Source: Chrysoporthe austroafricana (lineage: Eukaryota; Ascomycota; Sordariomycetes; Diaporthales; Cryphonectriaceae). From it: 64,000 nucleotides of DNA. The translations under genes were made by a program, and so were the position numbers. Under the pieces are notes generated by a model. That model ran no database searches, had not been told where the DNA came from, and saw nothing but the letters and a program-made list of their open reading frames with translations. Shown one piece after another: positions 46,238 to 56,880 of this stretch (position 1 is the stretch's first letter; each line of letters begins with the position of its first letter). The stretch covers positions 1,426,001-1,490,000 of the forward strand of contig JYIP02000006.1 in the NCBI GenBank assembly GCA_001051155.2, written 5' to 3'.

Positions 46238-49200
46238 TCAGCGGAGATCCCACTCTTTTGCCAACTGCCTCTTCCACTCCTCCACCGTGATCTCCTGTCC
46301 CTCTTCATCTTCACAAATTTCTAAAATCATCTCATCACGCTCCAAGGCCCTCACACCACTGGGCATTCGTACAGTGTCCGACCTCACCCCGAAATAAAAG
46401 TCCGCTCCAAACGGCGGCATCTTCAGCCATCGATGCTTTGCACTGCATGCCGTGACCTTTATGCAGGACTGGGGGTCGCGCAGACGCTTGAGACAGTCTT
46501 CGCAAAAGTCTGCGTCCGAGCAGTAGATGCAGTGATAGAGCTGTCTGTTGGGGGCAGCATAATTCTCGCAACGCTTGCCATCCGGTTTGCGACCGCTGCA
46601 AGTCCAGTACCATTGCGACAGGGAGGGATTGATCTCGTGGGGGTGTGCTTGCTTCAGGTAAGCCAGGCGGTCGCGGAGGAGACGTTGCGCGGTGACGATC
46701 TGGGAGTCTGGCGAAATCGGCTCGCTATGGCCATGGCCCTCGCGTGTCTCGGCCCCGTGGTGGTCAGCACCCTCCATCTCGGAATTGATCGCGTTGGCAC
46801 TCAGGAGAGATTCGACGTAGGCCTTAGCGGTATCGATGCGTTGGACTTGCTGCGAGGCATCCGGGACTCGGGTCACGACAACCTGGATGATCTCCTTGGC
46901 CAGCCTTATCACCATGTCCAACATCTGTTGCTTGTCTACGCCATCAGCATATACCATATCCTTGGCCATGAAGTACAGCTGCTCAGTCACGAGATCCGGC
47001 TGCCCTAGTAGAGACAGGGCAATGATCGCATTCTTGAAATCGCCATACTGCAGCAGCGTTCGGTAGAGGGCAGCGAACCCGAAGGCGTCATTCTCAGGCA
47101 TATTGTCTTCGAGGATCTGTAACCCGTATTTGACCCGCTTCACGAGGGCCGCCTTTGCCGCCTTCTCATCGCCCAGGAGCTTGTACACGACGCCGAGATA
47201 CCCGGGCGAGTCGCTCTGGTATGCGTTGGGATCGGCCTCGGCCAGCTGGGAGAGCATATCGACGTAGTCGAAGCTTTTCGTGTCCATCATCCTCTGGAAG
47301 TAGTGTTTAGCCAGCTCCCTGGTGGCGTCACTCCGCGCGACGAAGGCATTACGACCGCCAATCTCGGAAAGCTGTCTGCGGCAATCCTCCCAGAGCCTCA
47401 CTGCCTCACTGTAGTCCTGAGTGCCTCCAGGCAAAACGTGATGCGGATAGGCCGCGATGCCCCTATAGTAAAGGAGCACACCACGGCATGCCTTCTCGGC
47501 GAAGCGGACGTCGGTTGACAGGTTGGCGCCGTGGTCCTTGTCCTTTTCCGTCGCTGTCTCCATGGCACGCACGAGTCCTTTGAATAGATCCGGATCTCCC
47601 TTCGCCACGGCGAATATGCCTGAGATGATCACATCACAGTCGTCGTCCCCCGCAATCATCTTCCAAACGGCAGACTTGCTCCCGTCTTCGCCCTCCTGGG
47701 CTAGTGTGCTCTGCAACACCTTCTTCGTCTCCTCTGCGTCCGGGAGTCTCAACCTCACCTTCAGGTGCCCCAGCTGTCCCCTCCTCTTCTGGTTTGCATT
47801 CCCGATATTGCACGCAAAGGAGTAATGGCATTCTGCCTTCTGCATGTCTCCCACCTTGCTGGCGTACTGTCCCAGCAGCAAATGCAAATCCACAATATCG
47901 TTTCTCTCCGGCTTGGGCATGGCACCATCCCGCCGTGTCTCTTCTAGCGCCAGCTCCAACTGCGCAATGGCCTCCTGAGTCCGGTCCTGTCGGAAATACG
48001 CCTCTCCCGCTCCGCGATGGCATAGCCAGCTGGGGCTCACTTTCCCGAGGGCGCGTTCATAGAGCGACAGGACGGTACAAGCGTTGCCGTTCCGGGAGAG
48101 CGCTGCTTCGGCCAGTCGCTCGTACCAAAGTGAGTTGAAATCTGTGTCCTCCAGCCCAAGCCAGTCGCGGCACCAGGTGCTCACATAGTCCCAGTCAATC
48201 TCGTTTGTGGCGCTGCTAGAAGAGCTGGCTGAGTCTGCGTCCTCGGCTGCGACATTGAGGGGTGATCGAGGTGGCTTGTCGTCCTGTGCCCAAAAAAGAA
48301 TCAGCGGCGGTCCTACGGCACGTTCGTGCCCGAACTAGGCTGTGGGATAGAATGGGTGGCCTGATAGGCAAAGCCACGACAGAACTCACCGCTTCGATAA
48401 ATTTCTCAATCCAATTATAGGCCTTCCGAGCCTCCCAACTCCTCTCCCTCAAGAGCCCCTCCACAACAATACTCACGAACTCGCTCAGATACCCCCTCGT
48501 CGGACTGATAGCCCGCTGTACCTTGATCAGCCACTGCCTATTCTCCAGTCTCCGGACAACTGCCGAGTCCATCAACCAAGTCTGCACATCGTGCATATCT
48601 TCTACCGACCAAACCGTATCGTCGAAACTTGCTCTGTGGCGCCGCAACACTTCTTGGTCTCCGAATAACTTGTACAGATTGCGTCCGATCTCGAGCTGCT
48701 CAACCGGTTTCAAAGCCCCTCTCCCCTCGTCCTCGAGCTCGCGGAGGTGGCGGAGGTGGTCTGGCAGCCAGCACACGAGGTAAGCCCCAAGCCCCTTGGT
48801 CTCGTCCCTGGGGGGGTCGTCGAAGAAATTGAACGCCTGCATCACGATGGTATGATGCGCCTCGAATTCGTCCACAGTGATGGCGGCCGGGCTGCCCTGA
48901 GGATTGGACGCGGCGTCGAACTCAAATTTAAACTTCTCCCGAATCGTCTTTTGCGAAAGATCCCAGAAGAAGTGCCCGCAGAGCTCCTGATCCACATTGT
49001 TGATGGTAATAGTCATGCTGATGTTGGCCTGTTCTTCGAGGTGAGGTGACTTGCCGGAGGTGTCTTTTTCTTTTCGGAGGAAGTCGACGATGTCGGACTG
49101 CTCGTAGACGTAGTCGCCCTCGATCCTGAGGATGGCTAGGTACTTGTTCTTGATGATGTCCTGCAGGGACGAAAGAGACTCTGTGCGTGAATACAAGTAC

Positions 49201-51194
49201 TTTGTGTGTTGGTGGTTAGCCTCCGGAGTAGGTTGATTGATCGACGTAGCCACAAATAGCAGAACTCACCATGACAGCTTCCAGCCTGCTCAAGCTCATG
49301 TGTTCGCAGCCAAAGACCACCCATTTTAGAATCTCATTAAGCTCACTGATCTCTCTCACCGTCAACGACCGCTGTAGGTTCTTGATGGCCACCTTGTGGC
49401 TGCTCAGCCGCTGGTCCAGTATACGGTCCAGCTCGTCGAGCGTCGTACGCGTGCTCAGCAGGCGAATAACGTCGTCAAGCTCAAACTGCAATTGGGAATA
49501 ACTGCCCCCTGACTTCTGTGGCAGCTTCTCAACAATATTGTCCAGCGCTCTCTGCTGGGCCGACTCGGGCTTCGCATGCTGCAGCATCCCCTCCTCACTC
49601 AGCTTCTCCCTGATGTAAATTTGCATATCCGGCTCATTGCACGCCTCCATATTGATACGCAGCGGGCCCTTTACATCCCAGTCTTTGCCAAGCGTATCGT
49701 CTGTCCCGCTCGCCAGCACGCGCACGTTTCCTGCCGATCTCTCGGCCAGCTTTGGGCTGAAGAGAAACTCGAGAAACTCCTTCGCCTGCTTGTTGGGCAG
49801 GTTCTCGAGCCCATCGAACACGAGGTAGTACGTGGCCCCTGACCCGGACGTCCCTATTCTCAGCTTCTCCCATAGGCTCTCCAGGCTCGCCGAGCTGCGA
49901 AGCACGGCGGTGCCTGCGTCGCACGCCTTGCCCAGCGCTTTTCGCACCGTGGCGTCGACTCTCGCGATCTGGAAGGCCATGTACTTCAGGGCCGACCGCA
50001 CGGGGTTCTTCTCGTCGTCAGACTTTTTGATGCTGGCGGGAAAGAAGTAGTGCGCCACATATATGCGGTCATTCTGCTCCTCGAGGCGCTTGGTGATGAG
50101 GGCGCTGGCTGCGGTCTTGCCCGAGGAGGAGGGCCCCGATACGAGAAGCACGTGGGAGGAGGTGTTACTGCCCTTGGGTGCTGTCCAAGCGGTGTATGCG
50201 TTGTGCGTCCATATCCATTCTCCTGTGCCGTCGAAGCACTTGGCAGCAATGTCTGTGCAGGTCTGGGTGGTCCTGGTATCGAGACGCACCGTTGACGCCA
50301 CACCAAGGGCGTCACGGATCTTACTGAGCATCTTGTCGCAGTCGGCGTCGTCTCTAAGGGACTGCACCACTTTCTGCGTCTCCTCCGCTGTCTTGCCGAA
50401 GACGATGAACTTTTCCAGCAGCACCGCAATATCCTGCCGCGTCATGACCACAATCTCGAGCGTGATGGTTCCCTCGATATAGCGCTGCTGCTGCAGGGCC
50501 CGCTTAAATTCGGTCATCTCCTTTGACAGGTCTGAGTCATCGTCAAAGATGGACTTGAACTGTCGCCTAAAGCGTTCCAACTTGCTCCCCTGGCGGTAAT
50601 TGACGACGTGAGCGCATACTCTAACAAAACTGATCATGACCGTGTGGATCTGCTTGACGAGCTCTGGATCGACAGTTTCCATCGATTCGTAGATGCGGAA
50701 CTGGGACAGCGCCGAGGATACTTCATCAAAGACCTGACTGATGGCGTCGTTGTAGCCCTTGATGGCTCCGGGAATGTCGAACACGAAACACAGGGCGCAA
50801 CAGGTGATATGGGCTGCTGCTTGAGGCATAGGGACCTAGAAGCATTAGAGTGTACCCTGTCACAAAGAGGGTGTTAGTTATCCCAACATACAAGCGAAGA
50901 AGCCTGAGAAGCGGCGCCGACGAGCAACCTCAGGTACTTGAGCGACTTGAGTCCCACGCTCCTCGCCTTATCCCACTTGTCCTTCTGCTCTGCACTTGTG
51001 TCGCATGACGCCCCGCTGATGCCCTCAATCGTCCTCTTCAAGTCGTCGAACGACCTCACATCGCCTTGCTGAAGCGACTTGTGGCATATAGCCTCGAATG
51101 CCCTGGCCGCCTCGGCCCACATCTCCTTCAAGACCATTTCTCCCTCGGCCGGTGTCTTCCCCGGCGCATCTGATGACTGCTGGAAGCTCATCAT
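46238..51194 (-). CDS. NLR-like STAND protein: Goodbye, NACHT, TPR, ZZ-type finger
   Basis: Four exons on minus, all phase 0: 51194-50892, 50835-49270, 49199-48390, 48283-46238; 1574 aa. The N-terminal 200 residues match the fungal Goodbye domain (KEMWAEAARAFEAICHKSLQ, LRLLVGAASQASSLVPMP, FDIPGAIKGYNDAISQVFDE, YRQGSKLERFRRQFKSIFDD). A NACHT-like ATPase follows, with Walker A GPSSSGKTA (about 333-341) and Walker B-like YYLVFDGLENLP (about 434-445). A winged-helix-like part has LNEILKWVVFGCEHMSLSRL. The C-terminal half is helical TPR-like (YERLAEAALSRNG, WLCHRGAGEAYFRQDRTQEA) and ends in a Cys/His finger at about 1450-1520 (WTCSGRKPDGKRC, YHCIYCSDADFCEDC, ACSAKHRWL). Fungal NLRs act as signal-sensing oligomerising switches in non-self recognition and cell death. 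The sensor here is TPR plus finger; its ligand is unknown. Confidence 0.85.
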
Positions 51195-53648
51195 GTCTCC
51201 GTTTTTCTAGGTGAGTAGGTGCAACTTGGATCGCCAAAACCCAGCATGCTAAACAAGGTCATTGGGTTAACTCCAAGGCGCGAACTGGTGTGATGATCCC
51301 AAAGGAAGAAAGGTTCTCTCAGAATGTATTAATATACACGTATAGATATATATACATAGTATGCCTCTACATCCTCAGCCGCTGTAGAGATACACCCATC
51401 GTGATGCATTTGGACCAGCGTATTCACATAATGGCATGAAGGGTAAAAAGGGTTTCTTTCCCTGGCAACAACGTCACGAAAAGTGCATATATGCTGCTGA
51501 ATCCTTCGCAGCAGCCTAAGAAGGGTACAGATATTCCTTGGCGAGTTTTGAGTACTACTATGTACCTAGATGCATCATTTTAACCTTAGGACACTTCGAG
51601 ATTCACAATATCCCCGAGTGCTACCTAAGATATGCCGAGTTGTTCGGCGGTTGATACACATAGCGTGTCAGCAGCCGCACCAACCCACTACCCATGTCAA
51701 AAAATTACAGCACCCCATTGGCCCCCTTGCGGTTGTTGATCTGGATCTGGTAAAGGAGTGTCGGTGAAGCTTACTTTCTCGATCTATCTGTTGAATAGCC
51801 GGCGGCCTATCTATATGGAGGGCATTCGCATCTTTGATCTGGCGCTGAAGCGCCCTTGAAACAGGAGGTTGTTGTCAGACTGTTTCCAGCTGGCTCTGGA
51901 GGCGCAGTTCGACGGCCGGATATTGTTGCCTAGCAGTCTACCTCCTCGTGCACGGTCTTTCCACGATGAACGGCTCTCGAGAAGCTGACTCCTTATGCAT
52001 AATGACGACCACTCGTCGAGACCTTGCTCAGATGGGTCGAAAGTCATCAACAAAGCCATTCGAAAGTAAAACAAATCATCTTCGCCGACCGGCACAAGGT
52101 CAACGCGCAGCTCTTCTACGGCCAACGAATGGGCATGACCTCATTTGTGATCGCCTGTCAGTTTCGCAAAAGTGTGTTGTGTGAGTCTTATAGCAACGAA
52201 CGTCTGGTCGCGCCTTTCCGTACAAGGGACGACGACGCGGTCGGAGAGAGCAAAGCTCTGTCTCTTCCCATTGTAGGTAACGCAGGCGGAGTACGTCAAG
52301 TTTGCCGCAAGATTCAAGTGCGTTGGGGTGTATTCTGTTGTAATTATTATAGACCACGTAAACACTGAGACTTCCAAGGCTCTCGTTACGGGTATTTGCT
52401 TCTTACAACGCCGCGGCGAATAATGGCTAATTCGACAGGAGTTTATACCACATTTCAATTAACAACGCTCTTTCCCCTTTACTATGCACTACTATAGTAG
52501 CTATGTAAAATAGTCCTAATTCGCGTATTCAAGTTGCCAGCCACGGGGCTTTTGACCATTCAATTGTCAGCCGGGCAAATGAGCAGATAAATCATCAATG
52601 GAGCGGAAGACCGTCCTGGGGGGGGTGACAGATGTATTTACCGAAGCGTACCTGTCCGAAATAGATGCCGATAGCGTTGTCGATGGCGATAGCGACGGCG
52701 ATGGCGTTGGTTGTAATGTTAACAGCTTGGCATAGCTCGTTTATATACTGTAGAAAGGGTGCTTGCGGCGCTTGCCTGTAGCGCCTGGCCAAGGCTTCCT
52801 AAATTGGCAGTCGTAATAGCACGCCTTCCTCTTCACTACTCTCTTTATCAATTATGTAGGATTTCATAGAAAAGGGTAAGGCCCTGTAAATCCTTCCGTA
52901 CGCAGGAGTCGATGAATCTTCCTTTCGGATTTCAAACTGACCAGTCCCTGCTCGAGAATCATTTGGCAGTGAACAGTACTTAGAACGCTACGCTCCGGAC
53001 GGCCCATCGGCGACAAGCCGCCTCCGGCCCGTCCTCCGTTCCGTTAAATAAGAGTATGACAAGCGCAAGTATAACTTCCAGGAGTTTGTTCATGCGCTCT
53101 ATCAAGCTAGGACAAGTCGAAGATAGGGGTACAGCTGATCACGAGCGACATCGTTTGTAACCTCGAGTCTGATCAACCGTCAGACTCGTCCTGGCGAGCC
53201 AGGGCGTTTTGCTCGCGGGGGAGGCTGCATACAACCATCCTTTGAGAGTTAAAAAATTAGTAGAACGTAGACAAAAGCTCAAATGCAGCGTCTGCTGCCT
53301 TTTTTTTTTTTTTTTTTCTCTCTTTTTTCCTTTTTCCCTGGAAACCTTCTGTTAATCCTGTATCGCTGTTGGGGCTGCCGACTTGCCTGGTTTCTAAGCC
53401 GTCCAATGGGCTCTGTGCATCAGATAGCGAATTCAATTCTTTATATTCAGAAACAACGTGGACAAGCTCTATGGCGGGCTGGGCAAAACGCAAAGCCAGG
53501 ACTAGCCAGAACTTTAATATGAAAATCAGGGGAGAAAAAAAAAAAGGCAGCTAGGTATAGGCGTCTGCTCCTGATTTCTTTCGGTGGCGTGGGAAATAGC
53601 TTAGCTTCTATGATCCCGTCCTGGAGCCCTCGTCACCACAGCCCACCT

Positions 53649-53689
53649 ACATAGCCATTACTATGTAAGACCATAGCAATGCTATGGTC
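53649..53689. repeat. Two adjacent inverted repeats (hairpins)
   Basis: 53669-53689 is a perfect 10-bp inverted repeat with a 1-nt centre (GACCATAGCA, A, TGCTATGGTC). Just before it, 53649-53666 pairs ACATAG with CTATGT around a 6-nt loop. They are not followed by a T-run and are not near a known gene end, so they are more likely remains of a small mobile element than a terminator. Confidence 0.7.
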
Positions 53690-54035
53690 GTTATTATGTG
53701 AAGCGACACGGCGGATTGCAGGCTGGCAGGGGGGTGAATGATCCGCCGAGCCGGAAACTCCGGATGCACCCACACAGGCGTGACGGATATTACTGTGGTA
53801 CTGGCTGAGACCCCTTGCGTGGGCGTGGGAGGGCTTCCATTTTTAGCCCCACCCGCCGGCACGCAGAGGCGGAACGCCATAGTACTGAGTAGGAAATAGT
53901 AACACTAGTACGGCCAAGCAGGACCCCTGGGATCCGGCTGCAGGCGACAGCATGCGAGGAGCGTCCCAGGGCGGCTGCAGTTGACAGGCTCAGCCTCACC
54001 GACGACACCTCGCCAGAAGTCCCCACCGCGAACTC

Positions 54036-54117
54036 CCACCACCACCACTACCACCACCATCACCACTACTACCACCACCACCACCACCACCACCACCACC
54101 ACCACCAACCACCACCG
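54036..54117. repeat. ACC trinucleotide microsatellite
   Basis: About 80 bp of almost uninterrupted CCA/ACC repeats, ending some 140 bp upstream of the PFA3 start codon and therefore probably in its leader or core promoter. Confidence 0.9.
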
Positions 54118-54259
54118 CCCGTCATCGACGCGTCGGACCTGCGTGCGCCCTCGCATCCCGCTCCCGTCTTTGCTCTCCCGCTGACATGCACGCACGCCCG
54201 CCCGTTCACCCTGGCTTGATGTGATCCTCTCTGCCCCCGAGGTCCTCTCCCCTATACCG

Positions 54260-56166
54260 ATGGACAGGCGCCGCTCGTCCGACACATCTTCTGTCATGGC
54301 TCGCTGGGCGAGGAGGCTCGAGAGGTGCTGCTGCCGGTGCACCACCTACTTCCCCCTGCTCTTTATCTACAGCTTGACCACCTGGGCGGTCCTGGTGGTC
54401 TGCAGCATAGGATACAATGCGCAGAGGTCGAACTGGATAGGTACGTCTTGCCCGTCTGCCCTGCCCGTCGTCTACCACAGCCCTGCCCGGCACGGCCCCT
54501 GGCGGCTCGTCCCTGTCCTCCCCCACGAGACCCCCCAGCCTGAGGCCCGAGTTTAACCTAGAGGTCCACCGCAGGGACGTCGACCTCCCTCGTAGCCATC
54601 CTCCTCTACGCCCTCCTCAACTGGTCCTACACCACCGCCGTCTTCACCCCGCCGGGGAGCACCACCAACGACAGCGGTTACAGCACCCTCCCGACCCAAG
54701 AGACCCCTCGCCCGACCGCCACCCTGACCGTCAAGTCCAACGGCGAGATCCGCTTCTGCAAGAAGTGCCAGGCCCGCAAGCCCGACCGCGCCCACCACTG
54801 CTCGACCTGCCGGAGATGTGTGCTCAAGATGGACCACCACTGCCCCTGGCTCGCCACCTGCATCGGCCTGCGCAACCACAAGGCCTTCCTGCTGTTCCTC
54901 ATCTACACCTCGCTGTTTAGCCTGTGGTCCGCCGCCGTCGCCGGCTCGTGGCTGTGGGCCGAGATCGCCGCCAGCACCAGCTACGTCGAGAGCCTCATGC
55001 CCGTGAACTACATCATCCTGGCCGTCATCGGCGGCATCATCGCCCTCGTCGTCGGCGCCTTCACCGCCTGGCACATCGCCCTCGCCGCGAGGGGCCAGAC
55101 CACCATCGAGTGCCTGGAGAAGACGAGGTACCTGTCGCCGCTGCGCAAGACCATGCAGAACACCTACAGGGCCCAGCACACGGACGGCCGGGGCGTCCCG
55201 CTGCCGAGGTACGGCCAGCAGCTGCTGGACATGCACCAGGACATCCTGCCGGGCGTCACGCGCCCCGAGGAGGGCGAAGAGGGCGAGGAGCTGCGCACCC
55301 TCGCGCCGAGCCGGCGGGGCGGGGACGGCCCCGCGCCGCCGCTGGTGGCCGGCATGCCGCGCCACCAGTCCTACGACCAGATGGAGCGCACCCGCGCGCG
55401 CAAGCGCTACGAGGAGTACCTGGACGAGCAGGACAGCAGCAAGCTGCCCAACGCCTTCGACCTGGGCTGGCGGCGCAACCTGCTGCACCTCTTCGGCCCG
55501 AGCCCCTGGCTGTGGGCCCTCCCCGTCTGCAACACGTCCGGCGACGGCTGGAACTGGGAGCCCTCGCCCAAGTGGCTCGAGGCGCGCGACCGGGTCCAGC
55601 GCGAGCGCGACGCCCAGCGCGCCCGCGAGCGCGCCGCCGGCTGGGGCGCCGGCGCCGGCGACGACGACGGCGGCGTCGTCACCTGGAACCCGCCGCTCCG
55701 GGGCGCGGGCCGGCACTACGCCGAGCCCCCGCGCAAGGCGCCGAGCAAGGCCGACAAGGTGCTGGGGCGGGACCCGAACCTGTACGCGGACGACCCGCTC
55801 ATGGGGGGCCACGCCCGGCCGCAGCCAAGCCCGGCGCGCGTGAGGCGCGGCAAGCCGCAGGACATCTACGGGGACAACGACAGCCTCTTCGACACGGACG
55901 GCAGCGAGCCGGAGGATGACGGCCGCGACGACGAGGCGGACGGCCGGCAGCAGCAGCAGGAGACCAGGAGGCAGGCGGGGCCCATGAACCCGAGGCTCAA
56001 CGGCCAGGCCAACCCGTTCGGCGGCGCCACCGGGGCCGCGGGCAGGCTCGGCGGTGGCGGCGGCCGCGTGAACGGGCTGCTGCGGAAGGCCTCCGACAAC
56101 TCCCTTGCTGCCGCCGCGGCAGAGGCGAGGAGGAAACAGACGGAGGAGGATGACGGCGTGGACTGA
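54260..56166 (+). CDS. PFA3: DHHC palmitoyltransferase PFA3
   Basis: Two exons, 54260-54440 and 54575-56166, across a 134-bp intron in phase 1; 590 aa. Four hydrophobic segments are visible: about 31-52 (FPLLFIYSLTTWAVLVV), 62-80 (LVAILLYALLNWSY), 160-185 and 203-230. The DHHC cysteine-rich domain is FCKKCQARKPDRAHHCSTC, RRCVLKMDHHCPWLATCIG, catalytic Cys near residue 150. The TTxE motif (QTTIECLE) follows the last membrane segment. The C-terminal 330 residues are disordered, with Arg/Glu-rich helix and very GC-rich coding. PFA3 S-palmitoylates Vac8 on the yeast vacuole. The GTSTSLVAILLYALLNWSYT text matches the fungal PFA3 group. It sits between the NLR and HET genes but is a conserved housekeeping gene. 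Confidence 0.92.
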
Positions 56167-56880
56167 GTAATGATACGAAGCCGGGGGAGGGTGCCACTAT
56201 AGACCGGGCTGCGGGTACTAGACAAAAGGCAAGAGCACGAGGTACCGATTAATGACGGGATGGACCGGGCCTGGCTTTCTACGCTGACCAGCGTGCCTTT
56301 ATATATAGTTTTCTTTTTATTCTTCTACCTTTTATTTTTTTTTTTTTTGGACAGGTGGAGGAGGGTGGCAATACTCGACATCGGTTGGTCCGTCGATCTG
56401 CATGGCCTGGCGTTCGTTCTTCACGGATGGATGATAATGTGTTGCTGTATTTGGTCTGCAGCGTACATCAGCGGAGAATGCTAACTGTTTTCACCACGGA
56501 CCGAGGACCTAACGACCGCCCCGTGAATGTGTGTCTGCCTACTACGGACTCGCTCGCGAGTGTGTCTGCGCAGCACACGCTGCCTCGGTTGGGGCTAGCT
56601 GGACAAGCTCGTGTAGACAGACGGTTGGTACGCGACCCACCATAGGCGCTCATCCGACCCACAATTAAAAAAGAGTTCCAAAAAGGAAAAGAAGAAATAC
56701 GTTACATTGCTTACAATTATACCGTAGCCTTTGTGTCTTCCCTCTATTGCCGCTGGTTGCAAATAATGGCTTTTGCTTCAACTGTATCTCTCTAAGCCGT
56801 ATTCTTTTGCAAGCCTTACAAGCAACAGTGTTCTTGTTACGAATTCATTCTTGCTGTGATACTGGAACTGTCATACACTG
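56167..56880. other. Convergent intergenic region
   Basis: About 0.7 kb between convergent PFA3 and HET genes. It contains a T-rich tract at 56310-56350 and a short sequence shared with the 5S downstream flank (listed separately). Confidence 0.5.
56651..56673 (-). repeat. Short sequence shared with the 5S rRNA 3' flank
   Basis: CATCCGACCCACA followed by a TTAAAAAA run occurs here and again at 61931-61952, immediately downstream (minus strand) of the 5S gene. The two differ by one A in the middle. It may mark a former Pol III-derived insertion; no 5S body is found here. Confidence 0.45.

Larger units (their letters stand above)
51195..54259. other. Intergenic region between NLR and PFA3, with hairpin and microsatellite
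   Basis: About 3 kb. It contains the NLR promoter and the PFA3 promoter and leader. Short ORFs (51811-52125 -, 52595-52792 -) have no known features. The stretch 52980-53200 has coding-like scraps (YDKRKYNFQEFVHALYQART) that may be a decayed element. A T-run of about 20 is at 53301-53319. Confidence 0.4.

Noticed and set aside
51811..52125. 104-codon minus-strand ORF in the NLR-PFA3 gap
   Set aside because: No recognisable domain or supporting splice or context evidence; not enough to call a gene.
53905..54345. Minus-strand ORF with a long valine run
   Set aside because: It is the translated ACC microsatellite and has no other content.
54553..55919. 419-codon minus-strand and 331-codon plus-frame ORFs over PFA3
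   Set aside because: Shadows of very GC-rich coding DNA; Ala/Arg/Gly-rich nonsense, while the DHHC frame explains the region.
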